64,000 nucleotides of DNA from Lysinibacillus boronitolerans JCM 21713 = 10a = NBRC 103108 (GTDB lineage: Bacteria > Bacillota > Bacilli > Bacillales_A > Planococcaceae). The translations under genes were made by a program, and so were the position numbers. The notes under the pieces were generated by a model. That model had not been told where the DNA came from, made no database searches, and saw nothing but the letters and a program-made list of their open reading frames with translations. This document shows, piece after piece, positions 46,542 to 57,156 of the stretch (the stretch's first letter is position 1; every line of letters starts with the position of its first letter). The DNA is taken from positions 331,028 through 395,027 of the forward strand of contig NZ_JPVR01000080.1 in NCBI RefSeq assembly GCF_000772935.1. Reading direction: 5' to 3'.

Positions 46542-49500
46542 GCTTGTTCGCTCCTTTGCTCCGCAAGTACGGGTTCATCTTCTAGTTTTACTGATACAAG
46601 TTTCGATACACCTGATTCTTGCATTGTTATACCATACAAGACATCAGCCCCCTCCATTGTACCTTTACGATGAGTAATCACAATGAATTGTGTGTCGAGA
46701 CTAAACTTTTTCAAATATTGGCTATAACGCACAACATTCGCCTCATCTAAAGCCGCCTCTACCTCATCAAGAATACAAAATGGCACAGGTCGAATATTTA
46801 GAATGGAGAATAGTAAAGCAATCGCCGTAAGTGCACGCTCACCACCAGAAAGCAAGCTTAAATTTTGTAATTTTTTTCCTGGAGGCTGTGCCACAATTTC
46901 AATACCTGTTTCCAATAAGTTTTGTGGGTCAATTAAAACCAAATCAGCTTGACCCCCACCAAACAATTCACGGAAAACACGTTTAAATTGCTCTCTAATA
47001 GCATAAAACGTTTCACTAAAGCGCAACGTCATTTCTTCATCCATTTCTTTGATTGCTTCATGTAATGTTTCCTGTGCAGCAAGCAAGTCCTCCCGTTGTT
47101 CAGTTAAGAATGTATGACGTTCTAGCACTCTATCATATTCCTCAATCGCACCTAAATTAACGGGTCCTAGCTCTTCAATGGATCTTTTTAACAATTTCAC
47201 ACGTCTTCGCACAAACTCTTCATCTTCTATTGCTAGAGCTTCTTTTTCAGCCTCTTCGAATGTTAACTGATAATTTTCTTCGAGTTGTTCGATAAAATTA
47301 TCCATTTCAAATTCTACCCGATTACGTTTTAACTCATTGGCACGTATTGCTTCAAGGTATCCTTTATGAATACGTTGCAGTTCCTTGAGTTGTTCTTCTA
47401 ATGTAGAAAGTTCTTGTTGCTGTCCTAATTTCTGCTCTTTCTTTTCAGCAATAGTCTCTTGTAGGGCATCTCTTCTTGCTTTCCATGTCATAACCTGTTC
47501 CTCGACCTCTTCATCACTTAAATGATTTGTCGATTCATCAGATTGAAGCCACACTATTTCCTGAGAAATATTTTTGACTTTTTGGTGCGCTTTGTTTAAT
47601 TGTAGTGCTAGTTCAGCAGTCGTAATTTGAACTTGCGACAGCTGTTCCTGCATAACCGCTAACTGTGAACGTTTTTCAGCAAGCTGTTCTCGTAATACAT
47701 CTTTCTCTGTCTCACCTTGTAACTTTACCTTACTTAATTGTTCGACAGTTTCATTGATTTCGACAAGGACGATAGCAAGGGTATTTAAACGCTCCTCTGC
47801 TGCCTGTTTTTGTATCAATAATGCTTCCTCACGAGTTTTTACATCCTTTGTTTCAGTTGAAGCAAAGTTTACTCTGGCCGATAAGCTTTTTTCAACGACC
47901 TCTAGCTCACGAATACGACTAGACTGTTGCATCTCCTCTTTTCGTAATTGCTCTCCTTCAAGCTTTAGTTGCTCTACTTGATCTCGCAATTCCGCAAGCT
48001 TCTCTTTTTCGGCTGCAACAGCCTGTTCAGCACTATAAATGGAAGCTTGTAACGATTCTAGCTTAATGATTAAATCATCTAGCTCAGCTTTTCTTGTAAA
48101 GAGTGAGGATTGCTGTTTCAGAGCTCCACCTGTTAAGGAGCCCCCTGCATTGACAATATCTCCTTCAAGTGTGACAACTCGGTATCGGAAACCACATATT
48201 CGGGCAATTTGACTTGCGCCTTCTAAATTTGCTGCCACTATGACATTTCCTAAAAGATTTTCAACAATTGTTCGATTGTCTTCATTAAAAGTGACAAGCG
48301 CATCTGCCATTTGAACAAAGGCAGGGTGTTCAGTTGCTAGCTGAATAGTGCCTGGATTAATTTTGCGTGATTTCATGACTGTTTTCGGTAAAAAAGTAGC
48401 ACGTCCAGCACGTTTTTGTTTTAACCAATGAATGGCCTGCTGTGCGTGGCGTTCATTGGTTGTGACAATATGTTGAGAGGCTGCGCCTAACGCTGTTTCG
48501 ATCGCTTGTGAATACTTTCCTTCAACTTGGATTAACTCTGCTACTGCACCTTCAATTCCTTGTAGTTCGCCTTTATCTCGCGCAAGTAAAACTTCTTTAA
48601 CACCTTGGAAGAACCCAGAAAAATCAGCTTCAAGTTCAGCTAATGTATCTTTTCTAGCCTTTAGTTGTTGTTGATGCTGATAGGCTTTGTACAACATATC
48701 CTGCTTTTCTGTAAAGGATATGTTGACATTTTTCAACTGTATTTGTAATGTTTCATGTTGCTCTAGTTTTTTCTGCAAATCATTGGTTGTTAAGGAATGT
48801 TCAGCCACTAGCTTTTCTTTTTCAGCAATGATTTGCATAAGTTCCTGTCCAATTTCATCTGTTTGATTGGACATTTTTGCCGCCATTGCTTTTTGTTGCG
48901 CTAATTGCTGATCGATATTTTTCAATTCATTCTTGACTGTTGCCTCTTCATTTAATGAATCGATATATCGATTTTTATAGTCTTCTATTTCTTCCTCGAT
49001 TTCTGTCACAGATCGATTTAATGATTGTTCTAACTGCTTGATGCTCTGCTTTAACACGGATACGGCTTGTTGCTTCTCGGAGAATACTTCTTTTTTCTCC
49101 TGTTCTTGAACCAAGAGTAATTCTACTTCCGCCTTAGCCTCTTGTAATGTCGTATTCAGCTGCAGTAGTTGATTCGACGCATTTTGGCGTTTTTCAGCCA
49201 TCAATGCCTTACGGCCATCCCAACGCTCTACCTCCATAGTGGCATTGACAAGCTCAGCCTGCGAAACATCCAAATAATCATCTAGATCTTTTAATAGCTT
49301 CCGTATATTGGCGGTCCGTTTCTCAATCATTGAAATATTTTGAGCTTGTTCTAGCTCTGTTGCAGAAAGCTCCGTAAATTCCTCTTTTAGCGCATGCAAA
49401 GATTGTGCACAATTTTTAAAATCATGCACAAGAATTGCAATATCAAAATCCTTTAGCTCAGAAGACATTTGTACATAATCTCTTGCACTAGATGCCTGCA

Positions 49501-50119
49501 TTTCAAGCGGCTCTAATCGGTTGTCTAATTCATGGAGAATGTCTAATACGCGATACAAATTTTCATCTGTCTCAACAAGCTTATGCTCAGCTTTTTTCTT
49601 TCTTATTTTATACTTTAAAACGCCAGCTGCCTCTTCAAAAATAGAACGACGATCATCAGGTCGGCTATTTAAAATTTCATCGACACGGCCTTGAGAGATG
49701 ATTGAAAATGCCTCTTTTCCAAGTCCTGAATCCATAAACAAGTCCGTAATATCCTTCAGGCGACACTGTTGGTTATTTAATAAATATTCACTATCACCTG
49801 AACGGTATACGCGTCTTGTTACACTGACTTCTGTATAAGAAAAAGCAAGTTGCTCGTCAGTATTATCTAAAATAAGTGTTACCTCTGCAAAGTTGAGTGG
49901 CTTACGAGAGTCACTCCCAGCGAAAATAACATCTTCCATCTTTGCTCCACGTAACGACTTTGCCGATTGCTCCCCAAGTACCCAACGAATCGCATCTGTG
50001 ACATTACTTTTTCCACTGCCATTTGGTCCAACAACGGCTGTAACACCAGGTACAAAATCAATTCCAATGCGTTCCGCAAAAGATTTAAAGCCAATCACTT
50101 CTAGTCGTTTTAGGAACAT
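46538..50119 (-). CDS. smc: Chromosome partition protein Smc
   Basis: Smc is the condensin ATPase that organises and segregates the chromosome with ScpA/ScpB. Walker A GPNGSGKSNVTDAIRWVLGE is near residue 32. Two long coiled coils flank a hinge (about 520-640, with VIQVEGKYSQAIETALGAA-type sequence). The signature LSLLSGGERALTAIALLFS and Walker B FCILDEVEAALDEANV lie near residues 1095-1130. Length (1193 aa) is normal. Three bases separate it from rnc, and it overlaps ftsY. Confidence 0.98.
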   Translation of the reverse strand: MFLKRLEVIGFKSFAERIGIDFVPGVTAVVGPNGSGKSNVTDAIRWVLGEQSAKSLRGAKMEDVIFAGSDSRKPLNFAEVTLILDNTDEQLAFSYTEVSVTRRVYRSGDSEYLLNNQQCRLKDITDLFMDSGLGKEAFSIISQGRVDEILNSRPDDRRSIFEEAAGVLKYKIRKKKAEHKLVETDENLYRVLDILHELDNRLEPLEMQASSARDYVQMSSELKDFDIAILVHDFKNCAQSLHALKEEFTELSATELEQAQNISMIEKRTANIRKLLKDLDDYLDVSQAELVNATMEVERWDGRKALMAEKRQNASNQLLQLNTTLQEAKAEVELLLVQEQEKKEVFSEKQQAVSVLKQSIKQLEQSLNRSVTEIEEEIEDYKNRYIDSLNEEATVKNELKNIDQQLAQQKAMAAKMSNQTDEIGQELMQIIAEKEKLVAEHSLTTNDLQKKLEQHETLQIQLKNVNISFTEKQDMLYKAYQHQQQLKARKDTLAELEADFSGFFQGVKEVLLARDKGELQGIEGAVAELIQVEGKYSQAIETALGAASQHIVTTNERHAQQAIHWLKQKRAGRATFLPKTVMKSRKINPGTIQLATEHPAFVQMADALVTFNEDNRTIVENLLGNVIVAANLEGASQIARICGFRYRVVTLEGDIVNAGGSLTGGALKQQSSLFTRKAELDDLIIKLESLQASIYSAEQAVAAEKEKLAELRDQVEQLKLEGEQLRKEEMQQSSRIRELEVVEKSLSARVNFASTETKDVKTREEALLIQKQAAEERLNTLAIVLVEINETVEQLSKVKLQGETEKDVLREQLAEKRSQLAVMQEQLSQVQITTAELALQLNKAHQKVKNISQEIVWLQSDESTNHLSDEEVEEQVMTWKARRDALQETIAEKKEQKLGQQQELSTLEEQLKELQRIHKGYLEAIRANELKRNRVEFEMDNFIEQLEENYQLTFEEAEKEALAIEDEEFVRRRVKLLKRSIEELGPVNLGAIEEYDRVLERHTFLTEQREDLLAAQETLHEAIKEMDEEMTLRFSETFYAIREQFKRVFRELFGGGQADLVLIDPQNLLETGIEIVAQPPGKKLQNLSLLSGGERALTAIALLFSILNIRPVPFCILDEVEAALDEANVVRYSQYLKKFSLDTQFIVITHRKGTMEGADVLYGITMQESGVSKLVSVKLEDEPVLAEQRSEQA

Positions 50120-50122
50120 CTA

Positions 50123-50887
50123 TTAAGCCTCCTCTTTTGCAGCTTCTTCACGCATCATTCGCATTGCACATTGTGCAGCTTGCTGCTCGGCTTCTTTTTT
50201 TGATTTTCCACGACCAATACCAAGCTCTTGTCCATTTAATAATACGCTTGATACAAAGGTACGATTATGTGCAGGGCCTTTTTCATCGATAATCTCATAA
50301 TGAAGAAGTCCATTATTCGTTTGCTGTACCATTTCTTGCAATTGACTTTTAAAATCCATCACATGCGAAAAAGCACCGACTTCTACTTTTGGGAACACGA
50401 TTCGTTCTAAAAATGACACGACCGTTTGTAAATCTTGATCTAAATAAAGTGCACCTACAAATGACTCAAATACATCTGCAAGTAGCGCTGGACGTTCCCG
50501 ACCACCTGTTAATTCCTCACCTTTTCCAAGCAATACAAAGCGTCCAAAGCCTAGCTCGTTAGCAAAAATCACTAGTGATGGCTCACATACAATGGAAGCT
50601 CTTAACTTTGTTAGCTCACCCTCGCTCATATTTGGGTATTTCTCAAAAAGATATTTAGAAACAGACAGTTCAAGTACTGCATCTCCTAAAAATTCAAGAC
50701 GCTCATTATCCGTAAATAGTTTACGGCGATGCTCATTCACATAAGATGAATGCGTGAATGCTTGATACAATAAATTTTTATTAATAAATGTGATATTTAA
50801 TTCATGCTGTAACAGCTCAAATTGGTTGCGTACTTTTTCAGGAAGTACGCCAGATTTCTGCATAGTTCCTTTTCTTTTCATAGCCAT
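50123..50887 (-). CDS. rnc: Ribonuclease III
   Basis: RNase III cleaves double-stranded RNA in rRNA maturation and mRNA decay. The catalytic domain has the signature [21 protein letters not shown] near residue 60 and the second acidic site in [17 protein letters not shown]-terminal double-stranded RNA-binding domain follows ([12 protein letters not shown] to the end). ATG 50887 has AGGAAGG twelve bases upstream; the ATG two codons later is possible. First gene of rnc-smc-ftsY. Confidence 0.97.
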   Translation of the reverse strand: MAMKRKGTMQKSGVLPEKVRNQFELLQHELNITFINKNLLYQAFTHSSYVNEHRRKLFTDNERLEFLGDAVLELSVSKYLFEKYPNMSEGELTKLRASIVCEPSLVIFANELGFGRFVLLGKGEELTGGRERPALLADVFESFVGALYLDQDLQTVVSFLERIVFPKVEVGAFSHVMDFKSQLQEMVQQTNNGLLHYEIIDEKGPAHNRTFVSSVLLNGQELGIGRGKSKKEAEQQAAQCAMRMMREEAAKEEA

Positions 50888-50924
50888 TGAACAAATCTGC
50901 CTTCCTAATAGTTTCTACCGTTTT

Positions 50925-50953
50925 AGTGTACCTTTTTCAGGGCGTTTATGCAA
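50925..50953 (-). promoter_or_regulatory. SigA promoter of rnc-smc-ftsY
   Basis: TTGCAT (50953-50948), 17 bases, TACACT (50930-50925) on the minus strand, 37 bases upstream of the rnc start. Confidence 0.7.
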
Positions 50954-51073
50954 AAGTATTTCGGCTTAAACACAATGTTTTGGAAATTTTTCCGGAAATT
51001 CCTCTTGATTCAGCATACATCTCCCATTAGAGAGAATTTTGAAGCCGACTTGTCATTAGATTTTTAACATAAA

Positions 51074-51118
51074 AAAGGGACGTGAATAGATCGAAAACCG
51101 ATCCATTTCGTCCCCTTT
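51074..51118 (-). terminator. Rho-independent terminator of the fapR-...-acpP operon
   Basis: AAAGGGACG (51074-51082) pairs with CGTCCCCTTT (51109-51118), with inner pairing GATCG/CGATC. In the minus direction the stem ends in a T6 run. It lies about 157 bases after the acpP stop. Confidence 0.9.
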
Positions 51119-51275
51119 AAATACATCTTCATTCATTGAATCTGCTCCTTCTAACAAGGAATGCAGAAAAAGTAATTTCTACTTTATTCAAGCTACCATA
51201 AAACCATTGTATGATTACGATGACCATTACACCATTAGAGGTGATCTATTTTCACTAAATAAAGTTTTAACGAAA

Positions 51276-51512
51276 TTAGTTTAATTTACTTTCGATGTAT
51301 GAGATTGCAGTACCTACTGTTGAGATTTTTTCAGCATCTTCATCAGAAATTTCCATATCGAATTCGTCTTCAAGCTCCATTACAAGCTCAACTACGTCTA
51401 ATGAGTCAGCACCTAAATCATCACGGAAAGAAGCTTCAAGCGTTACTTCGCTTTCTTCCACACCTAAACGGTCCACGATTACTTTTGTTACGCGTTCTAA
51501 TACTGTAGACAA
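51276..51512 (-). CDS. acpP: Acyl carrier protein
   Basis: Acyl carrier protein carries growing acyl chains on phosphopantetheine. The 78-residue acidic four-helix protein has the attachment Ser37 in [10 protein letters not shown], and the [15 protein letters not shown] segment is typical. I chose TTG 51512 as start, six bases after GGAGGTG. This gives [17 protein letters not shown] like relatives, whereas the upstream GTG 51521 lies inside the ribosome site. Follows fabG by 58 bases. Confidence 0.96.
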   Translation of the reverse strand: MSTVLERVTKVIVDRLGVEESEVTLEASFRDDLGADSLDVVELVMELEDEFDMEISDEDAEKISTVGTAISYIESKLN

Positions 51513-51570
51513 ATGATTCACCTCCCCTCAAATGATTATACAAAAAATCAGCGTATATGCCTAATTGAAA

Positions 51571-52317
51571 TTACATGACCATACCGCCATCAATATGAAG
51601 TGTTTGCCCAGTCATATAATTAGCGTCATCCGATGCTAGGAAAGCTACTGCTTTTGCGATATCCTCTGGCTGACCAAGTTTCGCAAGAGGAATTTGTGTT
51701 AGCATACCTTGTTTGATATCCTGTGGCAATTGTTCTGTCATTTCTGTTTCGATAAAACCTGGTGCAATAGCATTAACTAATATATTACGAGAAGCTAATT
51801 CCTTTGCCGTCGTTTTCGTTAATCCAATAACACCTGCTTTAGCCGCAACATAGTTGGCTTGACCAGCATTACCCGCTACACCAACGATGGAAGAAATATT
51901 AATGATGCGACCTGCACGTTGCTTCATCATTTGACGTGTGACCGCTTTCGTACAAAGGAAAACACCTTTAAGGTTGGTATTTAATACATCGTCCCATTCG
52001 TCTTCTTTCATACGCATGATCAAGTTATCTCTTGTAATACCAGCATTATTAACTAAAATATCAAGGGAACCGTATGTTTTCACTGCAGCATTCATTAAAG
52101 CTGTAACTTCTTCGGTCTTTGAAACACTAGCTTGCACAGCAATTGCTTCGCCACCGTTTTCTTGAATCATCGCCACTACTTCTTCTGCTTTTGCCTGTGA
52201 GCCACTATAGTTCACAACAACCTTAGCACCTTCTTCTGCAAGCTTTAAAGCAATAGCGCGTCCGATTCCTCTTGAAGCTCCCGTTACAACGGCTACTTTT
52301 CCTTCTAATTTACGCAT
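51571..52317 (-). CDS. fabG: 3-oxoacyl-ACP reductase FabG
   Basis: FabG performs the NADPH-dependent reduction of beta-ketoacyl-ACP. The Rossmann motif [11 protein letters not shown] is near residue 14, [10 protein letters not shown] near 90, and the catalytic Ser-Tyr-Lys lie in NISSIVG and YVAAKAG. The 248-residue length matches the family. It overlaps fabD by eight bases and precedes acpP. Confidence 0.97.
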   Translation of the reverse strand: MRKLEGKVAVVTGASRGIGRAIALKLAEEGAKVVVNYSGSQAKAEEVVAMIQENGGEAIAVQASVSKTEEVTALMNAAVKTYGSLDILVNNAGITRDNLIMRMKEDEWDDVLNTNLKGVFLCTKAVTRQMMKQRAGRIINISSIVGVAGNAGQANYVAAKAGVIGLTKTTAKELASRNILVNAIAPGFIETEMTEQLPQDIKQGMLTQIPLAKLGQPEDIAKAVAFLASDDANYMTGQTLHIDGGMVM

Positions 52318-53263
52318 TGATTGACCACTCCTTCGACGCTTCTAAAACTGCTTCTAACGAAGCTTCATCATAAACACAATAGGCTGCAACAGAGCGATCA
52401 ATTTTTTTCAAGAGACCGCTTAATACTTTACCTGGTCCACATTCGATAAAGACGTCAACACCCTGCGCAAGCATTTCGCGCATAGAAGCTTCCCATTGTA
52501 CAGCACTATATACCTGTTCAACTAGCTCTTGTTGTATTGCTGCTACATCTTTCAATTCCTTCGCCATCACATTGCCAATTACAGGTATTTCAGGTGCGGA
52601 TAAAGGAATTTCTGCCAATGCTGCTTGCAGTTTCTCTGAAGATGGTCGCATCAAATCCGAGTGGAAGGGACCACTTACAACTAAAGGTATTGCTCGTTTT
52701 GCACCAGCTTCTTTAGCAGCAACGCTTGCTTTATCTACACCTTCTTTCGTACCCGAAATAACAATTTGTCCTGGACAATTCACATTTGCCACCTGAACAG
52801 AGTCACCCGATGCCGACACCTGCTCTGTTACCTCGTTCAATGCCTCAAGTTCCATTCCTAAAATTGCTGCCATTGCACCTTGTCCTGCCGGCACAGCTTC
52901 ATTCATATAAAGACCTCGTTTATGCACAATCGACACGGCATCATCAAATGACATAACGCCTGCTAACACCAATGCACCATATTCTCCAAGTGAATGACCT
53001 GCTGCGTAGTGTGGTTGAATACCTGCTGCGCGTAACCTTTCAGCCACCATTACACCAGTAGTAAGAAGCGCTGGCTGTGCATGATATGTCAGTGTTAGCT
53101 CTTCTGCTGGACCCTCTAACATTAATTTAGATAATTCAAACTGAAGAGCTTGATCTGCACGATCATAAAACGCTTTACTTTCTACAGCATTTTCAACAAA
53201 CTCTCGACCCATTCCAACTACCTGCGATCCCTGTCCTGGAAAAATAAATGCTATTTTCGTCAT
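52310..53263 (-). CDS. fabD: Malonyl-CoA:ACP transacylase FabD
   Basis: FabD loads malonyl onto acyl carrier protein. It opens with [16 protein letters not shown], has the active Ser in [10 protein letters not shown] near residue 90, the conserved His in [10 protein letters not shown] near 200, and [14 protein letters not shown]. Length (317 aa) is normal. It lies 18 bases after plsX and overlaps fabG. Confidence 0.97.
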   Translation of the reverse strand: MTKIAFIFPGQGSQVVGMGREFVENAVESKAFYDRADQALQFELSKLMLEGPAEELTLTYHAQPALLTTGVMVAERLRAAGIQPHYAAGHSLGEYGALVLAGVMSFDDAVSIVHKRGLYMNEAVPAGQGAMAAILGMELEALNEVTEQVSASGDSVQVANVNCPGQIVISGTKEGVDKASVAAKEAGAKRAIPLVVSGPFHSDLMRPSSEKLQAALAEIPLSAPEIPVIGNVMAKELKDVAAIQQELVEQVYSAVQWEASMREMLAQGVDVFIECGPGKVLSGLLKKIDRSVAAYCVYDEASLEAVLEASKEWSINA

Positions 53264-53281
53264 TTGAATAATCCCCTTTGC

Positions 53282-54274
53282 TTAATCAATTTCTATGTGA
53301 CGTACTGTCTCCGTAATCGTCGAAATAACGGTATGCTCTACCATCGTATTGGCTTGTCGAATGGCACTGAAAATCGCTTTTGCATTTGATGATCCATGTG
53401 CCTTAATAACAGGTGCTTGTAAGCCAAACAATCCTGCGCCACCATACTCTGTATAGTCCATTTTATTTTTCAAGTCACGTAAATTATTTTTCATGAGCGC
53501 TGCTGAAATTTTCGTTTTCGTTGAAGACATAAAGGCATCTTTTAACATAGAAAATAAAGCACCCGCCGTCCCTTCAATAGACTTCAATACCATATTTCCT
53601 GTAAAGCCATCCGTTACAACAACATCAGCTACGCCTTCCAGTAAATCACGTGCTTCTACATTTCCAATAAAATTCAAATCTGCTTCCTTCAATAATTCGA
53701 AGGCAGCTTTTGTTAATTCATTGCCTTTTTTATCCTCGGTACCGATATTTAATAAGCCAATACGTGGTTTTTGTATACCTCCAACCTTTTTAGCATAAAT
53801 ATCACCCATAATGGCATATTGCACTAAATGCTCTGGTCGAGCATCTGCATTTGCCCCTAAATCAAGCATTAAAAATCCTTTACCATCTAGCGTTGGTAGC
53901 GTTGTAGCTAATGCTGGTCGGGCTATTCCCTCAATGCGACCTACTTTAAATAGGCCACCCGCCATCAGGGCCCCTGTGTTCCCTGCAGAAAGGCAAGCAT
54001 CTGCTTTACCCTCTTCTACTGCATCCATCATACGCGCCATTGAAGAATCCTTTTTTCTACGAACAGCACGGGCAGGATCATCAGTTCCTTCTACTACTTC
54101 CTCACAATGTATAACCTTTAATCGATCGTGTTGTTTTAAAAATGGTTCCAGCTTATCTTGATGACCATATAATTGGATTTCTAAGTTTGGAATTTGCTCT
54201 AATGCTAAAAATGCACCTTCAACAACTGATTTTGGTGCGTTGTCTCCACCCATTCCATCAAGCGCTAATTTCAT
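53282..54274 (-). CDS. plsX: Phosphate acyltransferase PlsX
   Basis: PlsX makes acyl-phosphate from acyl-ACP for phospholipid synthesis. It starts [21 protein letters not shown] and contains [29 protein letters not shown] and [14 protein letters not shown], all family hallmarks. Length (330 aa) is normal. It begins two bases after the fapR stop and belongs to the FapR-controlled operon. Confidence 0.97.
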   Translation of the reverse strand: MKLALDGMGGDNAPKSVVEGAFLALEQIPNLEIQLYGHQDKLEPFLKQHDRLKVIHCEEVVEGTDDPARAVRRKKDSSMARMMDAVEEGKADACLSAGNTGALMAGGLFKVGRIEGIARPALATTLPTLDGKGFLMLDLGANADARPEHLVQYAIMGDIYAKKVGGIQKPRIGLLNIGTEDKKGNELTKAAFELLKEADLNFIGNVEARDLLEGVADVVVTDGFTGNMVLKSIEGTAGALFSMLKDAFMSSTKTKISAALMKNNLRDLKNKMDYTEYGGAGLFGLQAPVIKAHGSSNAKAIFSAIRQANTMVEHTVISTITETVRHIEID

Positions 54275-54276
54275 TG

Positions 54277-54855
54277 TTACTCACCTTTACCTTTCGTGCG
54301 GTACATATCAAATTCACCAACAAAAACGGTTTCACCATTAACAGTAGATGTTACCTCGACTTTTGTACGATGTTTTTGTTCATCTCGTCCGATAACAATC
54401 GCTTTTGTAATAACACGATTTCCAGCTCGTACAGGTTTCACAAACGTAATATTAGAATGTACGGTTAATGCTAGTTCATCATCAATTACTGCAACCGCTA
54501 ATGAATTTGCTTGCGCAAACAAATGATGACCACGTGCGATGCCATTACGCTGAAACACATGCTCTTCTTGTACATCAAAAATCGAGAGTGCTCGATGATC
54601 TAATTCAATATCTACAATCTCACCAATGACCTCATCAATCGGGAGAGATTTTACTTCATTTTCATAGCTTTTTGAAGCAACATCTTTAATTCGCTCGCGT
54701 AATTCTGGTATTGATAATTCCATACGGTCTAAACGAATTGTTTGGACACTTACCTGAAACTGTGTTGCTAGCTGTTCATCTGTGACGAATGGATTTTCAG
54801 CTATCGTTTCAGATAGTAGTCGCTGTCGCTCTTTTTTCGTTCGTCTCAACTTCAT
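54277..54855 (-). CDS. fapR: Fatty acid and phospholipid synthesis repressor FapR
   Basis: FapR represses lipid genes and is released by malonyl-CoA. The N-terminal DeoR-type helix-turn-helix ([35 protein letters not shown], residues about 11-45) is followed by a hot-dog effector domain ([16 protein letters not shown] near 110). The 192-residue length is typical. Its own promoter overlaps a clear FapR box (54875-54893), so autorepression is likely. First gene of fapR-plsX-fabD-fabG-acpP. Confidence 0.97.
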   Translation of the reverse strand: MKLRRTKKERQRLLSETIAENPFVTDEQLATQFQVSVQTIRLDRMELSIPELRERIKDVASKSYENEVKSLPIDEVIGEIVDIELDHRALSIFDVQEEHVFQRNGIARGHHLFAQANSLAVAVIDDELALTVHSNITFVKPVRAGNRVITKAIVIGRDEQKHRTKVEVTSTVNGETVFVGEFDMYRTKGKGE

Positions 54856-54874
54856 CCGCCACCTTTTGAGTTGT

Positions 54875-54893
54875 TATTAGCACTTGGTACTAA
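54875..54893 (-). promoter_or_regulatory. FapR operator
   Basis: A 19-base near-palindrome, ATTAGTACCAAGTGCTAAT on the transcribed strand, matching the known FapR box form (ATTAGTACCTAGTACTAAT-like). It starts four bases after the -10 of the fapR promoter, covering the transcription start. Confidence 0.88.
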
Positions 54894-54896
54894 TAT

Positions 54897-54925
54897 CAGT
54901 ATATAGAGTATAAAAAAAGAATGCA
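54897..54925 (-). promoter_or_regulatory. SigA promoter of fapR-plsX-fabD-fabG-acpP
   Basis: TTGCAT (54925-54920), 17-base spacer, TATACT (54902-54897) on the minus strand. The -35 lies inside the descending arm of the recG terminator, and the spacer includes its T-tract. Confidence 0.8.
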
Positions 54926-54957
54926 AGACTTGTTTTGAAATCAAGTACTTACATTCT
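54911..54957 (-). terminator. Rho-independent terminator of recG
   Basis: Read on the minus strand, AAGAATGTAAG then ACTTG pair with CAAGTCTTGCATTCTT around a nine-base loop (about 16 pairs, one bulge). A run of seven T follows. It lies 25 bases after the recG stop. Confidence 0.85.
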
Positions 54958-54981
54958 TTCTTTGCTAACATGCTTCCCACA

Positions 54982-57027
54982 TTAATCGAAGCGCTCTCCT
55001 TGTAAAACACCAGTATCTTCTAGCATTTTACGCAAGTATTGATAGTCGTCATCCTGCCAAAACGCTTTTGTTTCAAGCATCTCTGTGGCATCTTTTCTAG
55101 CGGTCTCCAGAATACGATAATCATGTACTAAATCAGCTACTTTAAAATCTGGTAAACCACTTTGCTTTCTACCAAAAAAGTCTCCTGGTCCCCTTAATTC
55201 AAGATCTTTTTCAGCTAAACGGAAGCCATCATTTGTTTCCGTCATTGATTGCATACGTTCTTTTCCCTCATCAGACTTAGGGTCAGCAAGTAAAATACAG
55301 TATGATTGATGCTCACCACGTCCAACACGGCCTCGAAGCTGATGCAATTGTGCTAAGCCAAAGCGTTCAGCATCATAGACTATCATAAAGGTAGCATTCG
55401 GTACATTTACACCTACCTCTACAACGGTTGTAGAAACTAAAACCTGAATAGTCCCTTCACTAAAAGCACGCATAACCGCATCTTTTTCATCAGCGGATAA
55501 GCGCCCATGCATTAAACCGACATGGTAACGATCTTTAAAATAAGTCGCTAGCTGCTCATATATTTCCACAGCATTTTGAACATCAAGCTTATCGGATTCC
55601 TCGATAAGTGGACAAATCGCATAGGCTTGTCTTCCAGCCGCTAATTCTAATTCTAGTTTAGATAAAACGGAGCCGAATTGCTCTTTCTTCATCCAATGCG
55701 TTTCAATCTGCTTACGCCCTGCCGGCATTTCATCAATCATCGATACATCCATTTCCCCAAATGCAGTAATAGCTAATGTTCGTGGTATCGGAGTAGCTGT
55801 CATAAAAAGCACATCGGGATTCTCCCCTTTATCACGCAAAATACGTCGTTGCTCAACACCAAAGCGGTGCTGTTCATCCGTGATGACAAAGCCTAGCTTA
55901 TGAAAAACAACATCTGGCTGGATTAGCGCATGTGTACCAATGACAATATCAAGCTCTCCATTTGCCAAATCAGCTAATAGGACACGTCGCTCCTTTGTTT
56001 TAGTGGACCCAGATAACAGGGCAACACGAACGCCAAATGGTTGGAACCATTCTTTCAAGTTCTCTAAGTGTTGTTCTGCTAATATTTCAGTCGGTGCCAT
56101 TAAGGCTCCTTGAAAACCTGCTGTTACGGCCGCATATAGCCCTATTGCTGCTACGACGGTTTTACCTGAACCTACATCCCCTTGTAGCAAGCGATTCATT
56201 CGGTGTGGTTCCTTCAAATCCTTACAAATTTCATTCACCACACGTTTTTGGGCATTCGTTAATTCATAGGGTAATGAAGCGATAAAATCCCGTAATTTAT
56301 GCACATCAAATTGAATAACTGTACCGTGTTCACTATCCTTCCTAATTTTCCGCAAAGCTTGAATACGCAATTGAAAGTTTAATAGCTCCTCATAGGCAAA
56401 ACGTCTTCTTGCTTGTTTAGCATGTCCAGCATCCAACGGAAAATGAATACCCTCCAAGCCCTCTCTTATTGAAACGAGCTTATACGACTCTTGTAAATAT
56501 TGTGGAATGGTATCTGGCAACATGGCCCCACAGTCATCTAACACTTGTCGCATATATTTACGAAATCTTTTTTGGGGGATCAAACCTTTCAGACTATAGA
56601 CAGGCTCAAAGTCAACTTGATCCGTTTTAGGACCAAATGTAATTGAAGTGCCATTGATAACTTGTCTACCACGATCCCATTTACCAGTCACCGTAATAAT
56701 AGAACCAGGTACAAGCTTTTGCTTTAAATAGCCCTGATTGAAAAATACGACTTTCACTAAATGTCTTCCTGCTAAAACAGTTACTTGGAGTCTTGACTTA
56801 TTGCGGCCTAAAAATAAAATCGTAGGCTCCCGCTCCACCTTACACTCAACTGTAACCCGTTCGTTATGTGGCGTTTGCGTTAAATCTTTTAAACGAAAAT
56901 CTTCATGTCGATGTGGGAACGTCCATAATAAATCAGCTATTGTATTGATTCCTAGTGATTCAAGATGGGCTGCTGTTTCTTTCCCGACGCCTTTTAATTC
57001 ATTGACGGGTCCATATAATTCAGTCAC
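54982..57027 (-). CDS. recG: ATP-dependent DNA helicase RecG
   Basis: RecG regresses stalled replication forks and processes branched DNA. The N-terminal wedge domain with an OB fold (about 60-160) is followed by helicase motifs: I GDVGSGKTVVA near residue 290, II ITDEQHRFGVEQR (DEQH box), III FMTATPIPRT and VI QLRGRVGRG. The C-terminal hook region has LRGPGDFFGRKQSG. The start is uncertain: GTG 57027 (681 aa) is given, since an in-frame TTG at 57039 directly abuts the AAGGGAG ribosome site. Confidence 0.96.
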   Translation of the reverse strand: MTELYGPVNELKGVGKETAAHLESLGINTIADLLWTFPHRHEDFRLKDLTQTPHNERVTVECKVEREPTILFLGRNKSRLQVTVLAGRHLVKVVFFNQGYLKQKLVPGSIITVTGKWDRGRQVINGTSITFGPKTDQVDFEPVYSLKGLIPQKRFRKYMRQVLDDCGAMLPDTIPQYLQESYKLVSIREGLEGIHFPLDAGHAKQARRRFAYEELLNFQLRIQALRKIRKDSEHGTVIQFDVHKLRDFIASLPYELTNAQKRVVNEICKDLKEPHRMNRLLQGDVGSGKTVVAAIGLYAAVTAGFQGALMAPTEILAEQHLENLKEWFQPFGVRVALLSGSTKTKERRVLLADLANGELDIVIGTHALIQPDVVFHKLGFVITDEQHRFGVEQRRILRDKGENPDVLFMTATPIPRTLAITAFGEMDVSMIDEMPAGRKQIETHWMKKEQFGSVLSKLELELAAGRQAYAICPLIEESDKLDVQNAVEIYEQLATYFKDRYHVGLMHGRLSADEKDAVMRAFSEGTIQVLVSTTVVEVGVNVPNATFMIVYDAERFGLAQLHQLRGRVGRGEHQSYCILLADPKSDEGKERMQSMTETNDGFRLAEKDLELRGPGDFFGRKQSGLPDFKVADLVHDYRILETARKDATEMLETKAFWQDDDYQYLRKMLEDTGVLQGERFD

Positions 57028-57118
57028 CTTATCCCACAACTCCCTTCATTGATTGTTTATGTAGTGTTATACTCTCTATCTAATGTACCATAAATTATTT
57101 CCCTAACCCTACACATAA

Positions 57119-57148
57119 GCAAAAACCCTACCAATGATTGATAGGGTT
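57119..57148 (-). terminator. Rho-independent terminator of the M20 amidohydrolase gene
   Basis: AACCCTA.CAAT (57124-57134) pairs with ATTG.TAGGGTT (57136-57148), with a T5 run following in the minus direction, nine bases after the stop. Confidence 0.85.
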
Positions 57149-57156
57149 AAACTACA

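Larger units (their letters stand above)
50888..51275. other. Gene-free gap between acpP and rnc
   Basis: 388 bases. On the left is the rnc promoter (50925-50953), in the middle the large acpP terminator (51074-51118), and on the right a 150-base 3' tail of the acpP transcript. A 26-codon frame (51136 down to 51056, minus), preceded by AAGGAG at eight bases, runs straight through the terminator. I do not annotate it as a gene. Confidence 0.65.
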
